Source of the DNA: Hyphomicrobiales bacterium
GTDB lineage: Bacteria; Pseudomonadota; Alphaproteobacteria; Rhizobiales; Rhizobiaceae
Direction of reading: 5' to 3'
Assembly (NCBI GenBank): GCA_900469345.1
Contig: UBWZ01000003.1
Span: forward strand, 80,577-144,576
DNA: 64,000 nt
Numbering within the stretch: position 1 is the stretch's first letter; each line of letters begins with the position of its first letter. Below, in pieces: positions 34,606-44,879 of the stretch. The notes beneath the pieces are model-generated. The model was not told where the DNA came from and ran no database searches. It worked only from the letters and a program-made list of their open reading frames with translations. The position numbers and the translations under genes are program-made.

Positions 34606-35895
34606 TCACGACTGACGCTGCAGACGGCAGAGGAAGAAGCCGTCGGTATCGGTGCTGGCGGGCGTCAGCGTGACGGTCCCGCTCTCGCTGATGCGCGGCC
34701 GCGCTGCATCCTTGCCCAGAAGCCTATCCCAGCGGTCGCTGACGGAGGCGATCGAGAAGTGCGGGTGCTCCTCGCAGAAGCGCTTGGCCTGCTGGTCGTT
34801 TTCTTCCGGAAGGATGGAGCAGGTGACGTAGACGAGAGCGCCGCCCGGCTTTACGAAGGCCGCTGCCTCACCAAGGGCCTGCTGCTGCTGCGCCAGGCGC
34901 TCTTCCAGGTTCTTGCCCGTCAGACGCCATTTGGTGTCCGGCCGCCGCCGCCAGGTGCCGGTCCCGGTGCAGGGGGCATCGACCAGCACGGCGTCGAGCT
35001 TGTCTCGGAACGCTTCGAGCTGGCGCGGGTCGTCATGCACCTGGACATTTCGGGTGCCGGCACGGCGCAGGCGCTCGATAATCGGCGCCAAGCGCTTGCG
35101 GTCCGTGTCGAAGGCGTGGATCTGCCCCTTGTTGTGCATGGCCGCTGCCATGGCGAGCGTCTTTCCGCCGCCACCGGCACAGTAGTCGAGCACCTGATCG
35201 TGTTCGCCCGGATCGACGAGATCGGCAACGATCTGTGATCCTTCGTCCTGGACTTCGAACCAGCCCTTCTGGAACGAAAGCTCGGCGGTGACGTTTGGAA
35301 GTCTGGAAGCGCCTTCGCCAGCGGCAATCCGGATGCCGTTGCGGGCAAGTGGCGATGCCTTCGCTCCCGCGCGCTCGAGCGCCTTGACCACTTTGTCCCG
35401 GGTGGACTTCAGGGTGTTCGCGCGGAGGTCGAGCGTTGGCCGTGCCGCGAGGACCTTGGCTTCCGCCAGCCAGTCCTCGCCGAAATTGGTCTCGAACGAG
35501 GGCTGCACCCATTCAGGAATGTCCGCCTGGACATGGAGGGGAGCGTCTTCAATGTCGCGCATGGCAAGTGCCGCGGCCTGCTCGTCGGAAAGCGGCGGTG
35601 GCGCGAAGCGGTCATCGGCGAATTCTGCTGAGAGAGCCTCGGGGGAAAATCCCCACTGGCGGATCAGGACGGCATAGGCAAGGGCAGTCGGGCTGTCGTC
35701 GTCCATGACCCAGGCATGGCTGAGGCGCATCCTAAGCGCGTCGTAGACAATGTTGCCGATCGCCGCGCGGTCCCCGGAGCCGGCAAAGCGATGCGCCAGT
35801 CCCCAGTCCTTGAGGGCGTCGGCAACCGGTCGCTTTCGCGTCTCGATATCCGCCAGCACCTCGATCGCCCCGGCAACGCGTCCGCCAAGTCGCAT
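34606..35895 (-). CDS. RsmB/NOP family class I SAM-dependent RNA methyltransferase
   Basis: The 429-residue enzyme methylates cytosine C5 in rRNA. After an N-terminal RNA-binding region (about 1-150) comes the Rossmann domain with DYCAGGGGKTLAMAA (SAM site), FDTDRKRLAPI, VDAPCTGTGTWRRRPD (catalytic-site Cys) and YVTCSILPEEN (nucleophile Cys). It resembles RsmB/Fmu (16S C967) and the wider NOL1/NOP2/Sun group; the exact target base is inferred only. It lies downstream of the iron-operon promoter, convergent with nothing, transcribed alone. Confidence 0.93.
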   Translation of the reverse strand: MRLGGRVAGAIEVLADIETRKRPVADALKDWGLAHRFAGSGDRAAIGNIVYDALRMRLSHAWVMDDDSPTALAYAVLIRQWGFSPEALSAEFADDRFAPPPLSDEQAAALAMRDIEDAPLHVQADIPEWVQPSFETNFGEDWLAEAKVLAARPTLDLRANTLKSTRDKVVKALERAGAKASPLARNGIRIAAGEGASRLPNVTAELSFQKGWFEVQDEGSQIVADLVDPGEHDQVLDYCAGGGGKTLAMAAAMHNKGQIHAFDTDRKRLAPIIERLRRAGTRNVQVHDDPRQLEAFRDKLDAVLVDAPCTGTGTWRRRPDTKWRLTGKNLEERLAQQQQALGEAAAFVKPGGALVYVTCSILPEENDQQAKRFCEEHPHFSIASVSDRWDRLLGKDAARPRISESGTVTLTPASTDTDGFFLCRLQRQS

Positions 35896-35974
35896 GATGT
35901 TCTCCGTCTCGGTTAGACCCGCATGACCGGGTCGTAGCCGCGATCGGACGTCAGGGCAAGAGAATGCCCGACAA

Positions 35975-36415
35975 TTAGCCGTCGATATCCTTCATGCCGC
36001 GACCGCTGACCTTCTGGCTAGCGGCATCGACAACCTGAAAGCAAACATTTGCAGTGCCGCTCGAGACCATGCCGATGTTCTGTGCGGCAGCCTTCGAGAC
36101 ATCCAGCACCCGACCACGGATAAACGGGCCCCGGTCGTTGATCCGGACGATGACGCTGCGGCCATTGCGCTTGTTGGTGACCATCACTTTGGTGCCGAAC
36201 GGCAGCGTGCGATGAGCGGCTGTCAGCTTGGCGGCGTTCATCCGTTCGCCGGACGCGGTCTTTGATCCGAGTGCGTACCAGGAGGCGCCGCCGCAGCCGG
36301 CAGCGTTGGCCTGAGCGGATGCCAGAAGTGAAATTGCAGCAAATGAGGCCGCGGCGAAAGTCGAGCGTCGAATTGTTGTCAAGTCGGTTCGTCCCCGTTC
36401 GTTTGGTCCCTGCAC
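35975..36415 (-). CDS. RlpA-like double-psi beta-barrel protein
   Basis: The 146-residue exported protein has a signal peptide (hydrophobic AAASFAAISLLASAQANA) and a septal-ring RlpA domain: GGASWYALGSKTASGERMN, LPFGTKVMVTN and VIVRINDRGPFIRGRVLDVSKAAA. RlpA proteins cleave denuded peptidoglycan, though the SPOR domain of full RlpA is absent here. No ATG is available: GTG at 36415 or TTG at 36382 are the choices, and the latter has GGGGA upstream. The start is therefore uncertain. Confidence 0.9.
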   Translation of the reverse strand: MQGPNERGRTDLTTIRRSTFAAASFAAISLLASAQANAAGCGGASWYALGSKTASGERMNAAKLTAAHRTLPFGTKVMVTNKRNGRSVIVRINDRGPFIRGRVLDVSKAAAQNIGMVSSGTANVCFQVVDAASQKVSGRGMKDIDG

Positions 36416-36762
36416 CGTGGTGCGAGAGGTTTAAGCGGGGCGAAAAATGGCAGAAAAGTGGGACTTGTGATCACGGAACATTACAGCGTGTAACATTCGT
36501 GATTAGATTGCGTTCGATGTTTTTAGGAAGCCAGCTAACCTGCACCGGAAGAAATCGTTGCGAATCAGTCAGAAAGAGGAATCGTTTTCCTAACGCGACC
36601 GTTGGAGACCGTGTTCACGAAAATTGCAGAAAAAAATTTTTGAAATTTGATTCAACTCGCCCTAATCGGGCAAATTTTGTGATTCCGTGCCGCAAGAATT
36701 AAGAAATAATTACCGGCCAGATCCCCTTAAATGGAAATTCCAACTTCCGGACTCTTGCAGGA
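36416..36762. other. AT-rich intergenic region
   Basis: A 347-base gap between rlpA and the epimerase gene. The part from about 36560 to 36715 is clearly more AT-rich than its surroundings, with an A/T run (about 36630-36655, A7 then T5) and a TTAA-N7-TTAC site near 36700, which resembles a CtrA half-pair. No open frame with a ribosome site is seen. It probably holds the rlpA promoter region and may encode a small RNA, but nothing here demonstrates one. Confidence 0.4.
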
Positions 36763-37634
36763 TCACGACTTCCAATTGTCCTCCGACCATAGCTGCGCAA
36801 GCGACATGCGATATTCGGGAAACCGAAACCGATAACCGGCCGCCTTGATCTTGTCGTTTGAGACGCGCTTGTTGGCGCCATAGAACGAACGGGCCATGGT
36901 GCTCATTTCGGCCGTCTCGAATGCCTGTTCGGGAGGCGGGGCGGTGCCCATCAGCCGGGCCGCCTCGATGATGACGTCCTGCGGCGGTGCCGGCTCGTCG
37001 TCGGTCACGTTGTAGATGCCGCCTATCCCCTGACGCCCGAGAAACAGCGTCGCGCCACCGATATCCTCGACCCGGATGCGGTTGAACACCTGGTCTTTCT
37101 TGATGATACGCCGCGACTTGCCCTGCGTGAGATTGATGAAGACGTTGCGTCCCGGCCCGTAAATGCCCGAGAGGCGCAGCACCGCGACCGGTATCCCCGC
37201 AACGCGGCCCTCGGCCTCCCAGGCCTCCTCCGTATCGACCCGCTCGATGGACCGGCCCTGGATCGGGCTGCCGGGCGTTTCTTCGCTCACCCAGTCGCCG
37301 CCGTGGTCGCCATAGACACCGACGGTGGAAAGGTAGCCGATCCATTCGAGACTGGGGCAGGCGAGTCTCAGGCGGCCCGACAGGAGCGGGAGAAGCGGAT
37401 CGCCCTCACGGCCCGGTGGAATCGACTGAACAAGATGCGTGACGTCCCGCAACTCCTCCGCAAGCTCTTTGCTGAACGGGCTGCCATCGAAGACGAACGC
37501 CTTGATGTTGTGGGCGGCAAGATCGCGCGCCTTCTCGGGCGAGCGGCTGGAGCCGGACACCTGCGCACCTTCAGCCTGGAAGGCCTTGGCGATCGCCGTC
37601 CCCGAATAGCCGCACCCGAAGATCATCACACGCA

Positions 37635-37635
<1 letters not shown>
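36763..37635 (-). CDS. NAD-dependent epimerase/dehydratase family (SDR) protein
   Basis: The 290-residue extended SDR protein has the Rossmann motif FGCGYSGTAIA at its N-terminus, YLSTVGVYGDHGGDW with the YxxxK-type serine and tyrosine region, and LRLSGIYGPGRN. It belongs to the YeeZ/SDR_a5-like group whose substrates are unknown. The ATG at 37635 shares one base with the queG stop (TGATG), so the two are translationally linked; an upstream in-frame start at 37659 would overlap queG. It is the last gene of the GST-queG-epimerase run. Confidence 0.88.
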
Positions 37636-38790
<1,155 letters not shown>

Positions 38791-38810
<20 letters not shown>

Positions 38811-39483
38811 AATGGGACACCGGGGTTAGGCCGCGGATGCGCTCGGCAAGCAGCGGCCGGAAGGATGGGCGGGATTTCAGCCGCTGATACCAGTCCTTGG
38901 CGACGGGTGTTTCCGACCAGTCGATCTCGCCCATGTAGTCGAGAACCGAGATCGACGCAGCCGCCGCAAGGTCCGCATAGCTGAGACGGTCGCCGGCGAG
39001 CCAGGGACGCGAGCCCGCAAGCCAGGTCAGGTATTTCATGTGCTGGCGGATGTTGGCGCGCGAGGTGCGCAGCACCTTGCTATCCGGCGCGCCGCCGCCC
39101 TGGGCCGTCGTCATCTGCAGCTTGTAGACGCGCTCGCGGGTCAGCGGGCGGGTCACGTCCTGCTCCATCTTCTGCAGGAACCACTCGCTCAGGCGCCGGA
39201 TCTCGGCACGTTGCCACGGATCCTCCGCCAAAAGCCGGCGATCGCGTTTCAGCACGCCGTGCGTCTCGTCCAAGAATTCCATCAGGACGACCGGCCCGCA
39301 AAGCACGCGCATATTGTCGTCGACGTAGACAGGAAGCGTCCCGGCCGGATTGAGCGTCAGGAACTCACGCCGTTTTTCCCAGGGCTGTTCTTCCACGAGC
39401 TCGCTCTGGAATCCGTATTCCGCCAGGATCAGCCGAACGAAGCGAGACGCGGACGACATGGAATGATGATAAAGCGTTGGCAT
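38791..39483 (-). CDS. Glutathione S-transferase family protein
   Basis: The 230-residue protein has an N-terminal thioredoxin-fold (PTLYHHSMSSASRFVRLILAEYG; TLNPAGTLPVYVDDN) and an all-helical C-terminal domain (GSRPWLAGDRLSYADLAAAASISVLDYMG). The Ser residues near 10-12 are candidates for glutathione activation, as in many bacterial GSTs. Substrates are unknown. It is first in a run with queG and the epimerase gene, an odd functional mix. Confidence 0.92.
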
Positions 39484-39755
39484 TATGATTTCGTCCGCTT
39501 GCGGGCGTCTGGAACAAAGGGAACCTGCATCGGACTCCTACCAACCACGATTTAACAAAGATATAGGATTGCACTAGCGCTTCAAATGCGAATCGAGAGC
39601 GAAAAGACCCTGCCTTAAGCCCCCGCAGATCATGGATTTTTCATGGCAAAACGCCGGTTCGGCACCGTTTTCTTGCCTTGAAGCCGCATTAAGTCGGCGG
39701 ATGCGACATTGTTCAAACCTGTTTCCTGCCCCGTTACGCAGATCGGAGAGTATGT

Positions 39756-40616
39756 ATGGAATATGTGAATGCGGTCCTTCTGGGTATCATTGAGGGGATC
39801 ACCGAGTTCCTGCCAATTTCCAGCACTGGCCACCTCATCATTGCCGAACAGTGGCTGGGGCGACGCTCCGACACGTTCAATATCGTGATTCAGGCAGGCG
39901 CGATCCTGGCGGTCACGATCATCTACTGGGGCCGTCTGATGAGCCTGGTGGTCGGCTGGCGAGACCCGAAGAACCAGCGCTATGCCGCAAAGCTCATGGT
40001 CGCCTTCCTGATCACCGCCGTGCTTGGCCTGATCGTCAAGAAGCTGGGCTTCGAACTGCCCGAGAATGCCTCTCCGGTGGCCTGGGCCCTGATCATCGGC
40101 GGTTTCTGGATGATCTTTGCCGAATGGGCTGCCGCCAAGCGCCCTCCATACACCTCGATCACCTGGTACGTGGCGATCCTCGTCGGCATCGCTCAGGTTG
40201 TGGCCGGCGTCTTTCCGGGTCTGTCCCGTTCGGGCACCACGATCTTCATCGCCATGCTCGCCGGCACCGGCAGCCGGGTGGCGGCGACGGAGTTCGCTTT
40301 CCTCGTCGGCATTCCCACCATGTACGCCGCCAGCGGCTACGAACTGATAAAAACCATTAAGGATGGCGGGGCGGCCAACGAGGACTGGGTGTCGCTCGGA
40401 ATTGCCTTCGTGGTCTCGACAATCGTCGCCTTCGTCGCCGTAAAATGGCTGTTGAACTACATCCAGAGCAACCGCTTCACGGCCTTTGCGGTCTACCGCA
40501 TTGTGCTGGGTGTCGCGCTTCTGGGGCTGGTCGCCGCCGGCTATCTGCCGCAGAAGGCCGAGGAGGGTGCCGCGGCGCCGGCAACGACGGAACTGCGTCC
40601 GGCCCTTGCAAAATAG
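39756..40616 (+). CDS. uppP: Undecaprenyl-diphosphatase (BacA/UppP)
   Basis: The 286-residue integral membrane enzyme removes one phosphate from undecaprenyl diphosphate, recycling the carrier lipid for cell-wall synthesis. It has both family motifs: EGITEFLPISSTGHLI (about 13-28) and PGLSRSGTT (about 156-164), each with its catalytic Glu/Ser or Ser-Arg residues. A GGAGAG ribosome site precedes the ATG. A strong terminator follows. Confidence 0.97.
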   Translation: MEYVNAVLLGIIEGITEFLPISSTGHLIIAEQWLGRRSDTFNIVIQAGAILAVTIIYWGRLMSLVVGWRDPKNQRYAAKLMVAFLITAVLGLIVKKLGFELPENASPVAWALIIGGFWMIFAEWAAAKRPPYTSITWYVAILVGIAQVVAGVFPGLSRSGTTIFIAMLAGTGSRVAATEFAFLVGIPTMYAASGYELIKTIKDGGAANEDWVSLGIAFVVSTIVAFVAVKWLLNYIQSNRFTAFAVYRIVLGVALLGLVAAGYLPQKAEEGAAAPATTELRPALAK

Positions 40617-40637
40617 CAAGCCTGAACGCGCGGGTAC

Positions 40638-40667
40638 AAAAAAGGCGGCTCCAGAGCCGCCTTTTTT
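40638..40667. terminator. Bidirectional terminator after uppP
   Basis: GGCGGCTC (40644-40651) pairs with GAGCCGCC (40654-40661); A6 precedes and T6 follows, so the hairpin terminates transcription from either side. It serves uppP and the convergent 50-aa gene. Confidence 0.9.
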
Positions 40668-40673
40668 GTCAGA

Positions 40674-40826
40674 TCAACGCAGGATAGAAGCTGTACTGCA
40701 GGGGTCAACTCCGTAGGCCGGAGCGCAATCGAGCTTTCCAGCAGCATCCGTTCTCGGCGCCATGAAGGAGCCCGCGAGGATTACCAGTGCCGCACACGCA
40801 AAGAAAAGGGCGATAGGCTTGCCCAT
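40674..40826 (-). CDS. Small secreted protein, 50 residues, unknown
   Basis: The product begins GKPIALFFACAALVILAGSFMAPRTDA, a clean signal peptide or single membrane anchor, and then carries a short tail with two cysteines (LDCAPAYGVDPCSTA) that could pair in the periplasm. The ATG at 40826 has AAGG upstream; the frame extends to 40910 without a ribosome site. It stops 6 bases from the uppP terminator. No family recognised. Confidence 0.6.
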   Translation of the reverse strand: MGKPIALFFACAALVILAGSFMAPRTDAAGKLDCAPAYGVDPCSTASILR

Positions 40827-41052
40827 GAACTGGCCTTTCAAATGAGGATCTTGTCGCAGCCGAAATTCGGTTTCGCGCAATGGTTTATGGTTCGCGCTGC
40901 GTAAATTCAATAAAGCTTTTTGCTAAACTGCTAGTTAACGCGAGGCTATCAACAACTGCGACCTTTGTGCCACAGAGGTACGATCGCCGGGCAGCAGATA
41001 CGAACGCCGGGCGTTGCCGCACCGGCGGATCTGGCAACCTCAGATTGCTGTA

Positions 41053-42033
41053 TCAGGCTGCCTTGCCGCTGTTCGTGAACTGCCCCTGCGGCCGGTAGCG
41101 CACCAGATAGGAGGCAAGCACCGATGCCGGCAGCGTCGGCGTGATGCCGAGCCCCGTCAGCGTGCGTCCGTCGCGGATCGCCGCATCCGACACGACGTTG
41201 TCGCGCTTCAGGAGTTCCACCTGGTCGGCCGTGATCGGCGGCTGGATGAGCGGCACGAGCGAAGCGATGCTGCCGATCATCGAGGCGATGCCGAAGGGCA
41301 GGGAGATCAGCGGACGCTCGCGGTTGGTGACGCGCAGAACCGTTTCCATGCAGTCGCGCATCGTCATGATTTCACTGCCGCCCAGTTCGTAGATCTGGCC
41401 GGCCTGCAGGCTGCCGTCGACGGAGCGACCGACGACGGTGGCGACGTCTTCCACGTAGACAGGCTGCAGCCGCGTCTTGCCGCCGCCGATCAGCGGCAGG
41501 GCAGGGAAGGTGCGGGCCATATCGGCGAACTTGTTGAAGAAGCTGTCTTCCGGTCCGAACACGACCGACGGGCGCAGGATGACGGCCTCTGGCATCACCG
41601 AGAGGATGGCAGCTTCGGCCCGGCCCTTGGAACGGGCGTAGCTCGAGGCGGATTCGGTATCGGCGCCGATGGCCGAGACATGGGTCAGCTTGGCGCCGGC
41701 GGCGCGGGCGGCTTCGGCGACGGCGCGAGCGCCGAAATCCTGTACCGAGTCGTAGGTGTTGCGGCCTGATTCAAACAGGATGCCGACGCAGTTGACGACG
41801 TGCGAGGCGCCCTGCACGGCGCGGTCGATCGACTGCCGGTACCGGAGATTGGCCTGCACCAGGGAAATCTGGCCCACATAGCCTGCCGGCAGCAGGAAGC
41901 CGGCAAGATCGGGGCGGCGCACGGCGACGCGCACCCGGTAGCCCTGGCGGACGAGGGTCCGTACGACATGCCGTCCCACGAAGCCCGATCCCCCGAAAAC
42001 GGTGACGAGAGGCGGAAGGTTGTTGACGGTCAT
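41053..42033 (-). CDS. Complex I NDUFA9-like NAD(P)-binding protein
   Basis: The 326-residue atypical SDR protein has the Rossmann motif FGGSGFVGRHVVRTLV, NLRYRQSIDRAVQGASHVVNCVGIL and LRPSVVFGPEDSFFNKFA. It matches the NDUFA9-like SDR group (SDR_a5) found across alphaproteobacteria, thought to be an assembly or accessory factor of complex I or an epimerase of unknown substrate. It is transcribed alone, beginning upstream of nothing but a gap to the frameshifted DUF1330 gene. Confidence 0.92.
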   Translation of the reverse strand: MTVNNLPPLVTVFGGSGFVGRHVVRTLVRQGYRVRVAVRRPDLAGFLLPAGYVGQISLVQANLRYRQSIDRAVQGASHVVNCVGILFESGRNTYDSVQDFGARAVAEAARAAGAKLTHVSAIGADTESASSYARSKGRAEAAILSVMPEAVILRPSVVFGPEDSFFNKFADMARTFPALPLIGGGKTRLQPVYVEDVATVVGRSVDGSLQAGQIYELGGSEIMTMRDCMETVLRVTNRERPLISLPFGIASMIGSIASLVPLIQPPITADQVELLKRDNVVSDAAIRDGRTLTGLGITPTLPASVLASYLVRYRPQGQFTNSGKAA

Positions 42034-42136
42034 GGCAGGCCCCGAAGCTTTATGGGATGAGAGTGACTGTGTTTAGACGAATCCGGACGCCGGTGGAAGA
42101 GTTCCATCGTCGCAGGCGCCCGGCTTTTTGAAAGGG

Positions 42137-42423
42137 TCAGACGCCCTCGACGACGACCATTTCGGCATCCGCCACTTCCTGGCGGATGGCGGCGGCGATC
42201 TGGTACTCTGGCGAATTGTAGCAGTCGACGGCGGCCTGCATGGACGGGAATTCGTCACCACGTTCCGGCTGCGGACCTGACCCTCGAGCTCGGTAAACGC
42301 TCCGCCGCGGGCGAGGAAATTGGCTCCGAATTTCTCGAAGGCCGGTTTTGCGGCCGACACATAGTCCTTATACCGTTCCGTATCCCGCACATCGACGCGG
42401 GCGATCCAGTATCCCTTGGCCAT
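42137..42423 (-). pseudogene. DUF1330 domain gene, frameshifted
   Basis: The first half reads MAKGYWIARVDVRDTERYKDYV and FEKFGANFLARGG, as in DUF1330 proteins of about 95 residues. After GQVRSRNVV the conserved EFPSMQAAVDCYNSPEYQ and the end EVADAEMVVVEGV are in another frame and stop at 42137-42139. The break falls near 42255; one extra base there would restore 95 residues, exactly the family length. Either a decayed gene or a base-calling error. Confidence 0.82.
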
Positions 42424-42486
42424 GACGACTTCTCCCTTGAGGCTTTTGATGGTTTGGACTTCAGACAATTTCGAAGGCAAGTCAAT

Positions 42487-43530
42487 ATGAACGCTGTTGC
42501 AGCGTCAGCCGTTTGCGGCCTGCTTCTCGGGCTGTGCCTGCAGGCCTCGCCGGCGGATGCCGCCCCTTGCCCGGACGCGGTCTATGCTCAACTGCGCAGG
42601 CCGCAAGCTTCGGCCAATCCTTCGGTGGAGATCGCCTGCGACCTCACCCTCAACCCGGGCGAGGCCATCCGGGCGTCGTTGACCCTGTCGGGGAGCCCGG
42701 CCTCCGGCGCGACGGTCGACTGCCGCGGCGCCACGCTGATCCGCGTCAACCGGCGCAACCCGACCGTCCTCATTCGCTCCGTCGAGCAGCCCGACGGAAG
42801 CTGGGATGTGCCGACCGGCGTCACGGTCCGTAACTGCACGATCCGCGGCGATGTCGATATCAGGGGGCTCGGGCGCAATGGCGAGGCCGAAAAAGTGCGC
42901 CTGTCGTCCTTGAGCGATGGGCATACGGCCCGCGCCCAAGCCGTTGCGCCGCGCGACGTCCACCTGTCCGGCCTCACCTTCGTCGCGGAGGGGGACATTC
43001 CGCTTTACGCGGCACCGGGCGTCACCGGAATGGTCGTCGAAAATTCCCGCTTTACGGGGCGAACCGCCTCGACGGCCGTCTATCTGGACGCGGAATCGGC
43101 CCGCAACCGCATTTCCGGCAATGTCTTCGACATCCGTTCCACCTGGCGCGAAATCATCGCGGTCGACGGCTCGGCGGAAAACCGCATCGACAACAACCGC
43201 TTCGAGAACCCGTTGACGGGCGGCATCTTTCTCTATCGCAATTGCGGGGAGGGCGGCACGATCCGCCACCAGGCGCCGCAGCGAAACGTCGTCGTCGACA
43301 ACGTCTTCCACTATACCGCCTTCTGGGCGGCGCGTCCGGCAGTCTGGCTCGGCAGTCGCCAGGGCTCGCGATTCTATTGTCTCTTCCGATCTGCGGTCCC
43401 GCTCGGCAGCAGTCTCAGCCCCTACGATTATGCGCAGTACAATACGGTCGCCGGCAACAGGTTTGTCGGCGCCACGCGGCAGCTCGTTGTTGATGACGAC
43501 GAGCACAACGTCGTGCGGGACAATTTCTAG
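42487..43530 (+). CDS. Secreted right-handed beta-helix protein
   Basis: The 347-residue protein has a signal peptide ([23 protein letters not shown]), then [54 protein letters not shown] and VVDNVFHY: a ladder of short beta-helix coils like pectate lyases and alginate epimerases. No catalytic pattern of a known polysaccharide lyase stands out, so the ligand is unknown. The ATG at 42487 is preferred over one at 42454 that lacks a signal peptide start. Its stop TAG shares four bases with the pyrF stop. Confidence 0.8.
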   Translation: MNAVAASAVCGLLLGLCLQASPADAAPCPDAVYAQLRRPQASANPSVEIACDLTLNPGEAIRASLTLSGSPASGATVDCRGATLIRVNRRNPTVLIRSVEQPDGSWDVPTGVTVRNCTIRGDVDIRGLGRNGEAEKVRLSSLSDGHTARAQAVAPRDVHLSGLTFVAEGDIPLYAAPGVTGMVVENSRFTGRTASTAVYLDAESARNRISGNVFDIRSTWREIIAVDGSAENRIDNNRFENPLTGGIFLYRNCGEGGTIRHQAPQRNVVVDNVFHYTAFWAARPAVWLGSRQGSRFYCLFRSAVPLGSSLSPYDYAQYNTVAGNRFVGATRQLVVDDDEHNVVRDNF

Positions 43531-44219
43531 AGCGCGGTCTGCATCTCGGCGAGGATTGCCTCGGCTGCCGCCTTCGGATCAGACGCCTTGACGATCGGCC
43601 GCCCGACGACGAGGTGGCTGGCGCCCGAGCGGATGGCGTCGGACGGGGTCATGACCCGCTTCTGGTCTCCGGCATCGGCACCTGCCGGGCGGATGCCGGG
43701 CGTCACGACGGCGATGTCGGGTCCGACGATCTTGCGCACCGCCGCCGCTTCCTCGGCCGAGCAGACGATCCCGCCCATGCCGGCGGCGTGGGCCTGTTCC
43801 GCGCGCCGCAGAACCAGCGTGTGGGGGTCGTATTCGTAGCCGGCGTCGGTCAGGTCGCTTTCGTCCATGGAAGTGAGCACGGTGACCGCCAGCAGGCAGA
43901 GATCGGAACCCTTGGCCGCCTCGACGGCCGCACGCATCGCCTTTGGATAGGCATGCAGCGTCAGCATCGAGACGCCCATCTTGACGATGTTTTCCACGCC
44001 CTTGGCGACCGTGTTGTCGATGTCGAGCAGCTTCATATCCAGAAACACGTGATGGCCGTCGCGAACGAGGTCGCGGGCAAGCTCGATGCCGCCTGCAAAC
44101 GCCAGCTGGTAGCCGATCTTGTAGAAGGAGACACTGTCGCCAAGCGTCCGGACCATGGCCTCGGCCTCTGCCACGGTTGGAATGTCGAGGCCGACGATCA
44201 GACGGTCGCGCGGTGTCAT
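43527..44219 (-). CDS. pyrF: Orotidine 5'-phosphate decarboxylase
   Basis: The 230-residue OMP decarboxylase makes UMP. It has the [11 protein letters not shown] motif with the catalytic Lys-Asp network (about 60-70), the N-terminal VGLDIPTV and the C-terminal VTPGIRP and VVGRPIV phosphate-binding segments. The ATG at 44219 follows GGGAG. It is 4 bases behind the phosphatase-like gene, one transcription unit. Its stop overlaps the beta-helix gene stop in a shared CTAG (43527-43530). Confidence 0.97.
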   Translation of the reverse strand: MTPRDRLIVGLDIPTVAEAEAMVRTLGDSVSFYKIGYQLAFAGGIELARDLVRDGHHVFLDMKLLDIDNTVAKGVENIVKMGVSMLTLHAYPKAMRAAVEAAKGSDLCLLAVTVLTSMDESDLTDAGYEYDPHTLVLRRAEQAHAAGMGGIVCSAEEAAAVRKIVGPDIAVVTPGIRPAGADAGDQKRVMTPSDAIRSGASHLVVGRPIVKASDPKAAAEAILAEMQTAL

Positions 44220-44223
44220 CGGA

Positions 44224-44811
44224 TTAAACTCCCTGCCAGGCTTCAATGGGCGTCCAGTCGCACGAGACGTCGCGATCCGCAAGGGCGAAGCGGAAGAGAT
44301 TGCCGCCGCCGCCGGGCTGATCCTGCGTGCGCGAAATAGGATGGCCGAGCATGTGGCATTTCAACAGCGCGCCGACGCCCCCATGGCCGACGAATGCGAT
44401 CGGCAGGGCCGGGTCGTGATCTTTAAGAATACGGGAAACGGCCGCGACGATGCGGGCCTGGGCGTCAACGGCCCGCTCCCAGCCCTTGAAGCTTTCCTCC
44501 GGATGGGCAAAGAACCAGTCGGCTGCAGCTTCGAAGGCCGCCGGCGGCAGGAAGCCGGTCGCGGACCGGTCGTTCTCGTGCATGTGCTCGACGACATCGA
44601 GTGGGATGCCCGCCGAAGCCGCCAGGATCTCGGCCGTCTCGATCGCTTTCGTCTCGTCGCTGGAAATGATGCGGCGGAGCGATCTTGCCCAGGGAGACCG
44701 TGCCGCAAGCTCTGCCCGCGAGCGTCCGATCTCGGAAAGCCCCCATTGCGGCACCGGCACGTCCGGATCGATCCGGACCTGCGGATGGGTGATGTAAAGA
44801 CCGAAGCTCAT
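44224..44811 (-). CDS. Histidine phosphatase superfamily protein, atypical N-terminal motif
   Basis: The 195-residue protein has the phosphoglycerate-mutase-like fold: [33 protein letters not shown] and [16 protein letters not shown] (second catalytic-site His-Gly). The N-terminal RHG motif is replaced by ITHPQV, so the His is kept but the Arg is not. Other rhizobial homologues may share this. The ATG at 44811 is preferred; the frame goes on to 44847. It lies 4 bases upstream of pyrF. Confidence 0.85.
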   Translation of the reverse strand: MSFGLYITHPQVRIDPDVPVPQWGLSEIGRSRAELAARSPWARSLRRIISSDETKAIETAEILAASAGIPLDVVEHMHENDRSATGFLPPAAFEAAADWFFAHPEESFKGWERAVDAQARIVAAVSRILKDHDPALPIAFVGHGGVGALLKCHMLGHPISRTQDQPGGGGNLFRFALADRDVSCDWTPIEAWQGV

Positions 44812-44879
44812 CTGGGGGATCCTGCAATCGGCGCCGGTCTTCGACAAGTAAGCGGCGTTGGGCCGCCTTGGGGCCAGGC

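Noticed and set aside
36262..36702. 146-codon plus-strand frame in the AT-rich gap next to rlpA
   Set aside because: Starts inside rlpA on the other strand, has no ribosome site, and shows no domain.
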